Shown here: in pieces, positions 35,898 through 48,075 of the stretch
Layout of the letters: each line of letters opens with the position of its first letter
Position numbering within the stretch: position 1 is the stretch's first letter
Source of the DNA: Mixophyes australis
Taxonomy: Eukaryota > Chordata > Amphibia > Anura > Limnodynastidae
Assembly (NCBI GenBank): GCA_036250195.1
Contig: JAVHZZ010000008.1
Span: 11,131,434 to 11,195,433, forward strand
DNA: 64,000 bases
Direction of reading: 5' to 3'
Translations under genes and position numbers: made by a program
The notes under the pieces: model-generated
Seen by the model: the letters and a program-made list of their open reading frames with translations, nothing else
The model's database searches: none
What the model was told of the DNA's origin: nothing

Positions 35898-36718
35898 AGC
35901 GTAGAGATTTCTGGACAAGGAGTGTCTACAGGAGAAATAGCACAGTACACATTTCAAACACACAAAAGCAACATAAGTAATTACTTTATCCCCTTACAAT
36001 CATGCTTAATTTAAGAGGCAAACCCGACTTGTATTTTAAAATATTAAAATCACTGGGGGAGGGCTCCTAAAGTTGGAGTAGGATGGACTCCCATCTGGTG
36101 CATTGTCACATAGATCCACAAAATCCACCAAACTAGATGCAGATTGTTTTTTGTTGTTGTTGTTGTTTTTTTTAAAGAAAGAAGGGCGGGGGGGGGGGGG
36201 GGTGGAAGTCTGGGAGATATCCTGGTACCCTCCGGATGACAGCCCAGCCTATAAGCAGGTGATATGGTCCTCAGGCTCAGTTATGTATTCAATGGAGAAG
36301 ATCTTCTAATGTTGGGTAACTGTTAAGTTCACTCTCCTAGGAGTTTAAGTGCTTCAATAATGAAATACAACTATTGTGTTCTAAGTCATTGACATTTCTA
36401 AAGTCACTAAAAGTAAACTTATCCTTTGACTAATGTAAAATGTGCTGTCTCAAATGATGGCACTTCTGAAAAAGAAAAAAAAAACTAAAAAGCTGTAAAC
36501 TGTTATTTTTTTCCAACCCTGAACTGTTAACGTTAAAATACATTATGTTTATAACACTTCCATGGAACATCAGAACAATGATTTCTAAAATAGAAAGTCT
36601 TCTGCCGGCAAACCCTGATTAAGGGTTCAGGTCACCCTGGGCCATACGCTCGTAGCTCCCCCCCCCCCCCCCCCCCTCACCTTCCATGTCAGGCTAAAGG
36701 TACAAATGAACTTGTCTT
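35898..36718. other. No gene; two homopolymer runs
   Basis: A G run at about 36187-36202 and a C run at about 36659-36676 stand out in otherwise unassigned sequence. Confidence 0.4.
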
Positions 36719-36773
36719 TCATCATCATCATCATCATTTATATAGCGCAAACATATTCCGTAGTGCTTTACAA
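36719..36773 (-). repeat. SINE/L2-type 3' tail fragment, minus strand
   Basis: (ATC)n, ATTTATATAGCGC and TTCCGTAGTGCTTTACAAT: the reverse complement of the tails at 35201 and 35840. Confidence 0.7.
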
Positions 36774-37019
36774 TAATTTAATTCCAGCTTCCTTCACCCC
36801 CCCCACCCAACAATGTTTATGTTCGCGTGTTTTCAAACCTCCACTTGGCTTTTTAAGTCATGGCAATCTCTTTGTCAATCATTTCATTTAATTAAAACTG
36901 GAACTGTGTAGCAGAACAGAGGTGTGAACTGGCACTGTAATTGTAGCTGTCCCGTCCTTGTCTCTCCTACTCACTTATCTCAGAGAGGACGGTGGCTTGG
37001 CATGGACAATCCAATTCAG

Positions 37020-37068
37020 AACATGCAACGCGTTTCACATCACTAAGGTTCCCTCATCAGGTATAGTC
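37020..37068 (-). ncRNA. Hammerhead-ribozyme-like motif (degenerate), minus strand
   Basis: On the minus strand the sequence reads CCTGATGAGG, a 12-nt spacer, then GTGAAACGCGTTGCATG. CTGATGA and GAAA are the two invariant core strands of a hammerhead ribozyme, and GAAACGCGT is a common junction in retroelement-borne copies. The segment that should form stem II pairs poorly, so cleavage activity is doubtful. It lies downstream of, and in the same orientation as, the Penelope-like RT fragment at 37370-38050. Confidence 0.4.
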
Positions 37069-37369
37069 ACGATGTGCAGGAGCATTTAATAGTTTGTCAG
37101 CTCAATACAATAAATTTGTATAATTGGAAAGCTAAGTGTAGTAATCATATTACTTATGTGTTTACTTGTCAAGTACACCTTATGTTTACATTTAAAACAT
37201 TCAACCATGACATTTTCGTATCCTGAAAGGACCTTAATCTGCCAGGTAGCAGAAGGTTCTTCTCAAACTGTCTGATCAAAGCATTAGAATAGTCCAAGAT
37301 TTTTAAAAGTATTACCTATTTGTCTAGATTTATTGTCATTTGTTTTTTAGCTGATAAGATTACTCATTC

Positions 37370-38050
37370 CAATTCTCATGCTCTCTTGAGGGTGTTCTGA
37401 AAGTAGAGGTTCAGGATAACCTTTATCTTTAAGTTTGACAAGTAGATATTCAGCCTGGGTATCAAAATGAGATATAGGGAGCATTTCTTCCTGGTTGTAT
37501 TAAATTGGCCAAACAGTAATGTCTTGCAGTAACAGGTTTTAAAAATGTACACATGCAACCTTATGGCCTGATATCCATGTTAGTGTTAGTTTGAAAAAGA
37601 TGATGATGAAAGTTTTTTTCCTGTCCTTCACAAGTAGATATCCCGAGTGATTTACTATTCGGATGTGTAATGAAATCTGCAATAGAGAGTCGACAACATC
37701 TCTCCAAGACAAATGAGTACAGTAGCAACACAATTGTGAATACCAATAGTGACTTTGCATGATTGTATATTAAAGCATAACATGGACCTGTACATCATTT
37801 TTTCCCATGATATTTTGGCTATAGATATTTTGTACATGCAACCATGTATCAATATAAGTGAAGGAAAGAAACTGAAGAGGGAGAGAAGGGAGGAGTGCAC
37901 AAGGAAGGAAGGAGTAAGCAGATTAGTGCCCAAGATTGTTATTGCACGGTATAAAGTGGTCATGGAGAGATTCAACATGAGGCCAATATTATGAGGGCAT
38001 TTATTTAATGCCAATTGTGGAGCAACTTTGGTGCCCATGGCCGTACCACA
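37370..38050 (-). pseudogene. Penelope-like retroelement reverse-transcriptase remnant
   Basis: Minus-strand translation gives GTAMGTKVAPQLALNKC at about 38000-38050. This is close to the GTAMGTxxAPxYAN block in the palm of Penelope-like (PLE) reverse transcriptases. About 600 bp further on, another frame gives LVKLKDKGYPEPLLSE (about 37385-37435). This resembles the F/LxxRGYPxxLLxxA segment of the PLE thumb. Between them the reading frame is scrambled by indels and the YxDD block is not visible, so the copy is dead. PLE reverse transcriptases often carry a C-terminal GIY-YIG nuclease; I see none here. The order and spacing of two family motifs on one strand is the main support. Confidence 0.6.
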
Positions 38051-38514
38051 GTTCTGTAAAAGAACATGGCATTCAAGTAAAATAAGTTATTCAGTAAACC
38101 TGGTGTGTTGCTGAATAAGCGTTAGGGCTCATGTACAGGTAATAAAATCAAGTGTTCAACGTGCTTACATCCTGTTAAATGCATTTTAAAGCTAATAGTA
38201 AAAAAAATGTAAGAGAATGGAGCTGTACACTTTCTGTCAAACAAAGCATTTCCCAAAAAATAGCAAATTGGGAAAATAAAAAACACACTGCCTCCATTAA
38301 TTAAGCAAGGTAGCATCCACCAATATATACCGAGAGGAAGCCATACTTGTCTATATGTGCCCACGGTATCCAATATTTCGTGTTTCATAAGCGAGGTCTC
38401 CGCTCTGCTATTCTGAGTCCTGACAGTCATGTTACTGTTTACAGAGAGGCATTGTCTCACCATTGTGGAACTAGTAAGGATTTATCTCCTACTTAAAGTA
38501 AAAATTGGAAATAT
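38051..38514. other. No gene; possible upstream part of the PLE remnant
   Basis: No further RT motif could be read in any frame. Confidence 0.3.
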
Positions 38515-38700
38515 AATTATTATTATTGTCGTAGAACTGTAAGGTGCCACTGTGCTCCGCAGCAGTGGACAGCGGGTAAAACAGGATAAACATAAAACTG
38601 AGACCTACAAAGTAAACACCACAAATACAGACATGAACACAAAGTGCAGGGATGGCCTGTTCATGACAGAGCTGACAATCTAATTGCTTTATTGTAAAGA
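38515..38700 (-). repeat. L2-type LINE 3' end, minus strand
   Basis: It begins with (ATT)n, and the minus strand reads CGGAGCACAGTGGCACCTTA and upstream CAGCTCTGTCATGAACAGGC. This is the layout of L2 3' UTRs (chromosome-wide 'AGCGCTGCGGAA...GGCRCC' tail) in diverged form. Confidence 0.5.
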
Positions 38701-39559
38701 TGAGTGACATTTTTAAAACCATTCTGCAAATTACTCTCCTCTTGCCACATTTGATTGGCAAAGTTAGCATGTTTCGTCAGGGGGATTTAGCCCAGTCTTA
38801 CTCCATCTGCACAAGGAGAAATTGACCATCTCAGCTCTGTTTGTATATAATAAATTCTGCAAAATGCATATTTACAAACACGGTGCAGAATGATGAAGGA
38901 AAAGTGAAGATTGTATAGCCAGAATTCCGCGCCTTTGTGTAACGGCCTCTCCCAGCGCAAATCTCAATTTGCATGAAATTGCACAGCAAGGATTACCGGA
39001 GATGGATCTGTGTTGGCTGTGATTGATAAACTTAACACTTTCCAATGCATCCAGTCATTCTTGATCCATCCACTTACTGAACAACTGAGTTAAATCTATT
39101 GGGGCTTTCACGGTTTATGCAGATTGTAAACAGTGCACTTTTAGCATAAAACATTGCTGTGATCACTGGAAAAAGATCCAATTTAACACTTTTTGCCAAG
39201 CTTGTAACAAACGCTTTGATTTTTGCATTAGCTGAATCCCTTCTCACTAAAAAATATGCGCACGGCAGACTTTAATTATTTTTTTCTGCCATCCATAAAT
39301 CAATAAGGTTTCCAGTGGTAATCAAGTCCTAGAGGTATATGGCATTTTTAAGTTGCATCGTGAACAATTTGATACAAGTCTTGTTTACTAATACTGTGAG
39401 ACTAAGACACTCAGTGGGGATTCAGTAAATCAATTCTGGTAAAGCAAATTGACATCTTCAGGCATTAAGCAGGCCCTTAAGTCTTGAATATTTTTTTGGA
39501 ATGGAATTCAATTACATCTGTCCATGTAAAATTAAATGTACGGTCACTCATTTTATACT
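38701..39559. other. No gene; possible single-copy non-coding DNA
   Basis: Moderately AT-rich, without recognised repeats between about 38800 and 39320. It could contain a conserved non-coding element but cannot be judged alone. Confidence 0.25.
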
Positions 39560-39560
39560 G

Positions 39561-39561
<1 letters not shown>

Positions 39562-39632
<71 letters not shown>

Positions 39633-39652
39633 TATATACACACACACATACA
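39562..39652. repeat. (AT)n/(CA)n microsatellite
   Basis: About 60 bp of TA dinucleotides followed by ACACACA-type repeats. Open frames here are artefacts. Confidence 0.95.
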
Positions 39653-40261
39653 GGATATATGTACCTGATCAACTGGAACGTTGGCAAGCGCAAACAAGGA
39701 GGATGGGGAAGGGATAGGGATGCAGCCACTACCTTCTAAGGAGATTTGTACCTGTATATGTTTGTATTTAAATGTGAATATATTAATAATAAATGTAAAA
39801 AAAAAATACATTCCCAGGAAACTGCTATTGGGTTATGGTGTACCTAACGTCTATGCACAGTGAAACCTATAAATGCACTGTGTGTGCAGCTTTACTCTAT
39901 TGCACTATTACTCTATCTGCACTATTACTCCTAGGGCATAGTCAAACTGAGGGGTTTTCTTAGTGCCTGGAAACCCCCCTCCCAGCCTGGGGTACTGTAT
40001 GCTTGAGGTGGCTGGACCCTGTCCCAGGACCAGCCAGTTTTCAGCTTGTGTGCAGATCATTTCTGTCTGCACTGTTCACAACCATCTCTCCCTAACAAGT
40101 ATTGAAAACAGCAAAAACAGGTAGGAGAGAGCAGGACAGTCTGTTAACTGTTCTGACACACTCAATCAGGACTTTGTCCTGATTGAGGGGACAGTTGGGA
40201 GGTATGTCCCGCTTCACACGGCTCTGCCGAAAAGGGAGATGTGTGTGCTTCTAACAGTAGC
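39653..40261. other. No gene; repeat-like fragment near 40120-40210
   Basis: CAATCAGGACTTTGTCCTGA at about 40162 is a short palindrome. GGGACAGTTGGGAGGTATG echoes fragments near 44870 and 50990, so part of this is a dispersed repeat of unknown class. Confidence 0.35.
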
Positions 40262-40780
40262 GCATGCAGCATCTCATCTCATCTCGGCGCCTCTCCTCCA
40301 CTCTGATCACCTCTTGCCACTCCAGAATCCAAGACTTCTCCCGTGCGGCCCCCCTTCACTGGAACGACCTCCCTCGCTCCATCCGTCTCTCTTCTAATCT
40401 GTGCTCCCTCAAACGGGCGTTTAAAACTCACCAGCCTACCAACCTTCCATCTAACCCCCTCATCTCCTCTGCTCGTTCTCCCCTCTCTCCTCCCGGCCCC
40501 CTATTCTCTCCCCACATACTTCAACTGGCTCCCTTTGTGCCCGAGTTCTGTCTACCCTGCCTTAGAATGTAAGCTCGTTTGAGCAGGGCCCTCTTCCCTC
40601 CTGTCTCCTCACCTGTTTTTCTGCTCTGTCTTTACTGCATTAGCCTGCCTGGAGTTTCTGAAGTTTTGGTATTTTTTTGTTTACTGTTCAGTAATGTTTC
40701 ACCCTGTTTAGTCTACTGTTTGTACGTGTACGGCGCTGCGGAACTCTTGTGGCACCTAGCAAATAAAGGATAATAATAAC
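40262..40780 (+). mobile_element. L2-type LINE 3' end: RT C-terminus and 3' UTR
   Basis: The open frame at 40264-40572 reads RRLSSTLITSCHSRIQDFSR, then AAPLHWNDLPRSIRL and SLKRAFKTH. This matches the RaAPxLWNxLPxxIRxxxSLxxFKxxLKTHLF signature that ends the reverse transcriptase of L2/Rex1-type LINEs. A typical 3' UTR follows (TAGAATGTAAGCTCGTTTGA, GAGCAGGGCCCTC), with the terminal tail TACGGCGCTGCGGAACTCTT and (ATA)n at about 40730-40780. It is 5'-truncated, as most LINE copies are. The same subfamily occurs inverted at 53022-53235. Confidence 0.88.
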
Positions 40781-40854
40781 ATTTGCAATATGATTGTTCA
40801 TACCGGTTAGGGGCGCACAGTGACATAGACGTTATATTCAGTGACTGTCGCTGT

Positions 40855-41190
40855 GCAGCTCTGAATGAAGCTCCTAACGCGCCGACCGAAACGCGCTCCT
40901 TGCGCTCTACCTTCCCATTCCACTTGTTCTCCACCACCCCCATTGTCTCGGTTTTCTTTCCCCTCTAGAATGTCAGCTCTCATGAGATGTGACATCTCTA
41001 CTTCCATCTCTTGTCCTCCCCTCCGCGTCCTCTTCTAAAGGTTTATTTTTGTTCTAAGTTGTGTCTTCTATTGTCTGTTCTCTTGCTACAATATTTGTTT
41101 GTATCATTGTTCTGTTCGTGTATTGCTGACTGTACAGCGCTGCGAAATCTGTGGCGCCTTGTAAATAAATATAGGATGATGATGCCATCT
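40855..41190 (+). repeat. Second L2-type 3' UTR, adjacent and co-oriented
   Basis: TCTAGAATGTCAGCTCTCAT at about 40964 and TGTACAGCGCTGCGAAATCT at about 41131, followed by GGCGCCTTGTAAATAAATA, are L2 3'-end landmarks from a different subfamily than 40262-40780. Confidence 0.75.
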
Positions 41191-42029
41191 CAGTACCAGC
41201 TCTCATCTGTTAAGTCACTATTAGACAACAGGCCTTTAATATAATCTCCCCTAACATACCAAACAGGGACCCCGCAGTAGGAAGCCCTATTGTGCCTGCT
41301 CCTTGCTGTTACAGTGACTCAAAGCTGTGCTTTATAATCTATGGAAGAGAACTGGGTGTTATGAGTCCATCAGCAGTGCACTGTGAGTTATGAGTTGTGG
41401 GCTCCTGGCTTCGGGTAATTTGGGGATCCTTGGGGGAGAAACCTCCTTTTTGCTATAGAGACAGGCAGGTTTTATTGAGGGGAGTTATCCGAAATTCGAC
41501 AACCCCTTTAACTGTTTTTTTTATAAGTTATCCCCGTCATTTGCAAACTTCCCTCTGATGTATAAACTGCATAGCAGCAGCGGATGCACCTAGATAATTC
41601 TATTAACCCAGGTTAATTAAGAAATGTCTTTATGCTGCCTACCCTTTCTATTAACATTCCTAGCTTCCGATTATGCCGTCTGCACTTTTCCTCTACTTCA
41701 TTAGCAAATATTTTACATTTAAATTTCGCTTAATTTATTTTGATGACCTTTCCATTCAAACGCACGCCTGGAACTGACTTCCTAAGGATAAAAAAAAGGC
41801 ATTTTAGTGAGCTGTTATGTATGCACTTATTGTCTAAGTACTTATCTGTTTCTTAAGCCACCTGTGCTTAAATCCTTTTTCACTATATTAGTAAGATGCC
41901 GGCTGCAAAGTTCCTCAGGGCTTACGGCAGCTTCCAGGACAATGACAGTCTCTTCACTCTAAGTATTTGTGTTTCTTAAAAAATGTTGGATACATGATTT
42001 TCATTTTGCATAGAGAAGGTTGAGCAGCA
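41191..42029. other. No gene; possible single-copy non-coding DNA
   Basis: 41600-41900 is AT-rich with TTAATTAAG and TAATT cores and has no repeat that I recognise. Confidence 0.25.
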
Positions 42030-42100
42030 CGTTACCAATACACCCAGCACCTGATGAAGCAATAAATGGTGTAACATGCTGGGTGCATGGAGACTGGAGT
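42030..42100 (+). ncRNA. Hammerhead-like motif (degenerate), plus strand
   Basis: ACACCCAGCACCTGATGAAG, then GTGTAACATGCTGGGTGCA. CTGATGA is intact; TGTAACATG stands where related copies have CGAAACGCG, which fits CpG decay. CACCCAGCA and TGCTGGGTG can pair as an outer 9-bp stem, which is not the standard hammerhead connectivity, so it may be another kind of conserved hairpin. Confidence 0.35.
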
Positions 42101-45027
42101 CAACGGGTATTCTCCAAAAGGTTAAGAGCTTTATCCCCAATGCTAGGGTCACATGACGATGGCATGAGCAAAGTCTACAGACTCTGGTTAGGTGGTCAAT
42201 ATACCCTGGAATTCTCTGGATCTTCACCCAGGACTGGGCACCAACAGGGCTAGGGAGGTAAGAACCATAGCGCCAATCTAACTCCCGTAGATCTTGGTGT
42301 CTTAAGGACATGGATACCTCGTCCATTCAATAAAGAAAGAAAAACAAAATAGTAAAAATGATAAACAAAAAAGTGCAAATAAAACCAAATCAGCTGGCTT
42401 TATAAAACGTCTCTCGCGCAGCCAGCAGACCAAGTTAAAGGAAAGTGATGCTGATGATAACTAGACGATGCAGAACATATCCCTATAACTCACAATGTGG
42501 GTGCCAATGACAGTTTCGAGTTTTAGTGAAGTGGTCAGAAACTTTAAACGATGATACCCGTCTTCCCAATCACTGAACGTGGCCGCTCTGTACAGCTCAA
42601 TGAGGAAGCTGCTCAAGAAATCTTGTGATGTCACAATGATGTCATCGTCATGCTTTTAGGAAGGGAGCTTAGCCTTATCACCTCCGGTACTGTGCTGTAA
42701 CTCGGCTGAGCGACAGGTTTGGAGACCAATCTTCAGGCATCACTGGGGCTTGTTAGGGCAGTTGGAAGATGAAAGCCCACACAGACCAGTAGAGGTCATC
42801 TGGAGTTATTCTCTGAACACAATTACCGACATCTCCAATAATGATCCGATTATCGGGCCTGGAGATTGCTTTGGGTCTCCATACAATGTAATATTGGGCC
42901 GATTTCCTGATGCCGCTGGAGATATTGTGGTGTGTTCAGCATTAGATTCTCTCCTGACTGTCAGCACTGATAGATACAGTGCTACCTGCATGAAACAGAG
43001 TCTGATATGTCAATTGCCGTTAGATTCTTCAATCTATCAATGTTGGCAACAGGGGAGGCTTCCTGTCTAACTAGCTAGCTAAGTAACTAATTATCTAAAT
43101 TAATAAAATACATGAAGAATAAATATTTCTATGCCCTGTAACTCCACCAAACTTTACGTAATATACCCATAGTTGGTACATTTGGCTATACTCTTGAGAA
43201 TAAGACTATTTAATTTTACGTATATACAAAGTCCTTTTTCCCCTGCTAATCTTCCCCTGTATAATGCACTTAAAATAATAATGTTATTTACTTCACATAC
43301 AACAATGTGAAATGCTTTAGGATATATAAATCATATAATTATTCTTGGTGTAAATAATATATCACAGCCTGTGGTCTACTCGTTATTAAATACCTGCCGA
43401 CTATCTATCATAAGCCAGTACTACAGCTGATCTGACCAAAATCAGAGAAGTAACTTCTTATGAAGACTTCATACAGACTCCATGAAAAGCCCCACCCCTC
43501 AATCTTTATTACCTGTCAGGCTCCGCCCCCCCATGAAAAGCCCCACCCATCTATCCAGCTCCAGTTTCCACTGAATCTTTCAGCAACAAGTTTCCAGGTA
43601 ATTTCAGCAGTTAACATTTACAGTACATTTAAACATGAACTATACTAGTGTGAATAGAATCAATATATCAGTCAGAACAAAGCTGGAATTAAACAGAATC
43701 CCTATCACAATACATTTATTTAAATTTCATTTTCTATGTTTAGCGAATGGCTGAAGAATATATTTAAATTTAATTAACACCAACCAATTTAATGTGTCAT
43801 CCTGCAAAATTCCACAGTCCAACTAAATGTTGATATAATGAGTGACACGGAACCCAATTAAACAGTTTGATGTTAAATTGTCCATCTGTATTCACACCAT
43901 TACCAGCTAAAATAATGTGATTTACAATTAATTTTGTACTTCAACACACAGAAATACAGTTGCAGCTTGGAAGGAAAAATTGGCTACAATTATGTTGTAG
44001 AAATCAAGTATTTCTCAGTCACCCTTCTGCTTAGAATGAATTATAAATGACTGGGGTCTAATTCATACATAGATTTCATTATGGAGAGCCACTTCCTAGG
44101 TAATTAGCTAGAGTACCCCCCAGGGCTGTGGCATTGGGTAATCAGCAGGTTAGTGCATTTCTGTGGTAGGTTGCAGTGCAGCTTAAAGAATCAATGATCT
44201 AATACGTATTATATGAACATACGTCATATCACCAAGCTTGAGTCTCTGTAATACAGTGGTTCATTCCCACAATGGATGCGAAATAACAATTCTGGGGGTA
44301 TGAGTCATCATTCTACATTTTTAACATAAAATTATTTTGAACATCTATATTCGAAGATCATTTAAGTAATTCGTTAAATCGGCGTTCAATAAGACTGGTG
44401 CGAGATGGCAATAATAAACAGCTATGTAAAGGTATTTTGCAATAAATTTATGTTTTCCTGATATAAAAACCAGAACATATTTTTCAAGAGGGAGAAAGAA
44501 CATATTTTGAGGATGAAAGGGTCACCGGTTGCCAAAAAGGCACTATTTTAAAAAGGGTGGTGGGAGGCGTGAGTCACAATAGCTTAAATGTGCCTTCTGG
44601 TTGGTTCTTTTGCTCGCACCTTCGCCTTTGCAGCGTCACATGGCCCTTGGGATTGTGGGAGGAACCAATGAGCTTCTAGAAAGGTGGCGGCTTTCTAACA
44701 GCAGTGGGTGGTGGGACTGGGGGCGTGGCCACATCACAAAGGGTGTGGGTTGTCCACATTGCAAGAGGTGTTTCCACGCCCCCAAAGGGCTACCTAATGC
44801 TAGGCTACCCATTAGATACCTACCTTCCCCAACCATCACCCCCCACTAAAATTGATTCTGTCCTGCTGAAATCGGGACAGTTGTAAGATAAGCTTTATAG
44901 AAGTTTTTTGTATTTTCATTGGCTGTGTCTTTAAACCCCTTCGTCTCACACCCCTCAGTCTTGTCTGAGCACCAGGTAGCCTTGCTGTGTTATGGGAACA
45001 AAGGGTGTATTACTTATGTTATGTAGT
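42101..45027. other. No gene recognised; unassigned and repeat-like sequence
   Basis: 42100-42700 probably belongs to the same repeat as the hammerhead-like motif. A 106-codon frame at 42750-43070 has no recognisable domain. 43080-44480 is AT-rich and featureless to me. 44510-44890 is GC-richer, with GGGGGCGTGGCC and CTGAAATCGGGACAGTT blocks also seen near 50790-51000, so it is a dispersed repeat of unknown class. Confidence 0.35.
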
Positions 45028-45660
45028 AAATTATTATTATTAATCTTTATTTATAGGGCACCACAAGGCTTCTGCAGCGTCGTACAAATTACAGACAGTA
45101 CACCATACAGGGTAAGACTTACAGAACAATAAACGAAAAATACCAGGATTTCAAAGCTCCCAACATAGCTTACACATTGAAGATGGAGCAGAAAAATAGG
45201 TAGAGAGACAGGAGGGACGAGGACTCTGGTCGTGAGAGCTTACATTCTAAAGGGGGGGGGGCAAACAGACAGGAGGGACAATGGGGAATCAGAGAGGATC
45301 AATTGCAAGAGAAGCGAGAGGCGAAGAGAGAGGTGAGGGAATCAGGCATGGAGATCAGGTTCGGTGTGTGGCTGGTAGGCTTTGAGGAAGAAGTGAGTTT
45401 TAAGCGCCCGTTTAAAGGTGCACAAATTAGGGGCAGTTGGAGAGAGCATGGCAGCACGTTCTAGTGGAGAGGGGCAGCCCAGGAGAAATCTTGGACTCTG
45501 GAGAGGGATGAGGGGATCAGAGTGGAGGAGAGGTGACGGTCATTGGCTGATCGCAGGGAATGGGATGGGGTGTGAGTAGAGAGGAGGTTGGAGATGTAAG
45601 GGGCAGTGGATTTCATGTAACCCTTCATTTTTTTCTCTGGCTCCAAAGGGGACAATTAAA
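45028..45660 (-). mobile_element. L2-type LINE 3' end, minus strand
   Basis: On the plus strand it begins (ATT)n, CTTTATTTATAGGGCACCAC and CTGCAGCGTCGTACAAATTA, the inverted L2 tail. Minus-strand translation at 45461-45655 reads KSTAPYISNLLSTHTPSHSL, RSANDRHLSS and RVQDFSWAAPLH, the region just before the WNxLP motif of L2-type RT. The continuation (LPLICAPLNGRLKL) is in another frame. The ORF is broken by frameshifts. Confidence 0.85.
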
Positions 45661-46639
45661 AACTTTGGGGGCATCACACTGTCCCACCATCCATAGGGGC
45701 AATACACACAGATTTCTGGTTAAAAAGAAGAACAAAGACTGGTGACCATGCTCATTTTTACTATCTGTGTCTAAAATAAAAAGTTATACAAGTTTGTGAC
45801 AATTAGTGAAGTTTATCCCCCTCCAGCACAACAAAGAAATGCCCATTCAATCCCTTCCTGTGTATATTCTGTATATTTGTGATTATAAATATGTTCTAGA
45901 ATTTGCAACCTGCAGTCAAAAGTTAGTACAGTGTAATTTCCTTTAGCCAATTATACTCAGTAACAGACTGGTTTCCAAAGTAACCAGCAATGCCATCTGG
46001 ATGTATCTAATGTTAGACGATTATGTTTTTGTGATAATCTCTCCTTCCCGGGACACAACTGCATTGGGACATGTTTGTTTTATGGCATATTGTTTCCTGT
46101 ACCATACACAACGCTGCATGAATGAAGAACCATACAATGATGACGGAGATCCGTGTTTGCTGGCTGAGGTGCAGCTGTGGTTTTATACTCATTCACATCA
46201 AGCTTTCATCTAATCCACTTGCAGATGACACACCGCTGGCATTTAGCTGATGCCTAAAGGATTTCTTCAAAGTTTGAGATCTATTGTGTAAGATTGTGAA
46301 GTATGATGATAAGATAAAAGTTCAAAAATACATGAAAGAATTCTACAATGTTATGAAGTTTATAGGTTCTATTTTGCAAATACCACAGGGTTTATATTTG
46401 CAGACTCTATCTAGCATTAGACTTTGGTGCTGTTTCTCTGTCTTCGGTGGGCTGTCCATACACCATGTGCCCCATGAGGATTTCAGTGGTCCAACCTGAG
46501 TAGCGCGAAAAGCTATTTGTGCTACTCAATGGAAACCTGACGAAGTTGGGTTTGTGAACAGTGGTGTAAAATCACTCTGAGTGTGCCCAGAGAGTGTAGC
46601 AACGTTCAATTAATTTTCAAACGCAAAGGGCCCTTACTC
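45661..46639. other. No gene seen
   Basis: A 70-codon frame at 46001-46213 has no recognisable domain; the rest is unassigned. Confidence 0.35.
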
Positions 46640-47175
46640 ATACTTGCCAACTTTTTCTCGTTGGCTGCAGGGAGATCCCGGGGGAGGTGGGTGTGCGGGG
46701 GCGGGGCTTGACGAATCGCATCATAAGATGCCAAGATGACCCCTGCCACTTATCTATTGCAGGGGCGAGAACCGGGTGGTTGCCCTGCTCTCCCGGGAGG
46801 TCTCCCAGAAATGCAGGAGTCTCCCGGACATTCTGGGAGAGTAGGCAACTATACATTAAAGAAAAGCAGCTAATGAATCACTAGAGACTGAAGTGCCTTT
46901 TACATTTCTGTCTCCATTACTGAAGTCATGTTGTCTTACCTGTCAGTCTTTGAGTAAATCTTGGTCTCCATAAAAATGGACACCTTCCATAGGCATCAAT
47001 ACATGGACATAGGACACAATTTCTGAACTGTGTCATCATGCCACAGATGGCGAAGCCGACCACGTCTTGTACTGGCTCAGCATCAGGGAGAATGCCAGAC
47101 TCTTCAGGGAGTGAGGGAGATCTCCCCTATTTCAGGGAGTCTCCCTGACATTCAGGGAGAGTAGGCAAGTATGCC
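46640..47175 (-). repeat. Dispersed repeat (ACTTGCCAACTCTCCCTGAA family), minus copy
   Basis: The reverse complement is colinear with 32036-32480, sharing for example ACATGACTTCAGTAATGGAG, ACATGGACATAGG and GGCATTCTCCCTGA. It has about 90 bp more on its left side (GGGGGCGGGGCTTGACGAAT). The two copies form an inverted pair 14 kb apart. Confidence 0.78.
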
Positions 47176-48000
47176 CTTACTACAGCCCTACGATTTCAAG
47201 AACAGAACGGGGAGGGAAAAGGGTGTATTCATGTAGTCAATGTACAGTAAGGGCTCGCCAATCTCGAGTGTACGCAGCAGCTTCTGATTCACACTCTGGG
47301 CATCTCTCAGGTACTTGTTTTTCAGCCGTATCGCTTGCTCCAGCTACAGGTCGGGTGTTAAGTGCCAATTACTAGTGACGGCTGTGTATACAGCTGGAAC
47401 ATGTGTGTGTAATAAGGAGCAAAATATATTTTATGTACAGTAGCTATTAATGACATCCTGAGAAATGTATTTTATTATGTGGGGGGCAGGGGAATGAAAG
47501 AAAAAAAGTTTTTTTTTTAATGTTTTGTCATTTATTATTATATTATTGACAGGTGACAATCATTGAATACCTTTATTTTGTTTCTGTGCGTTGTGCTGGG
47601 ACTTTATTTCCACATCTGCATTGACCTAGACCTGTATTCAACAACAGACGTGTCTTAGGGGGCGCAAGGGGGCGGCTACGAGGCCCACAGGTGAGGAGGG
47701 ACTGGAAATGCCCAATCACACTTGAGATGCAGAGTGGAGATCTCATCTGAGCATTGATAGCGTGTGCCAGACCACTCATGCTCAGAAGAGGACCCCCGCT
47801 CTATCGAGAGCACTGGAAGGGGTCCAAATTGTGCTTAAGGCTCAGCAAAGCAATCTTCAGCCCCTGGAGAGGGCGATGTACAAAGTAGGCACCAAGGTCA
47901 AATAACCACCACTGTAGAGAAAATCGAGAAAATTACCAATTTAGCAGGAAAGGGGGGGGAGGGCAGGGACAAACGCAGGATTTTTAAGGGGGGATTTCCT
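47176..48000. other. No gene seen
   Basis: Unassigned, with a T-rich stretch near 47505-47520. GC content rises from about 47640. Confidence 0.35.
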
Positions 48001-48075
48001 CCCTTCCCAAAAAATATATAGAGAGAGCAGCTGCGCTTGCGGCCGCGCATGCGCAGCAGCTCCATTTTGGCGATG

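Noticed and set aside
42750..43070. A 106-codon open frame
   Set aside because: No homology that I can recognise; the flanks are repeat-like and no second exon is evident.
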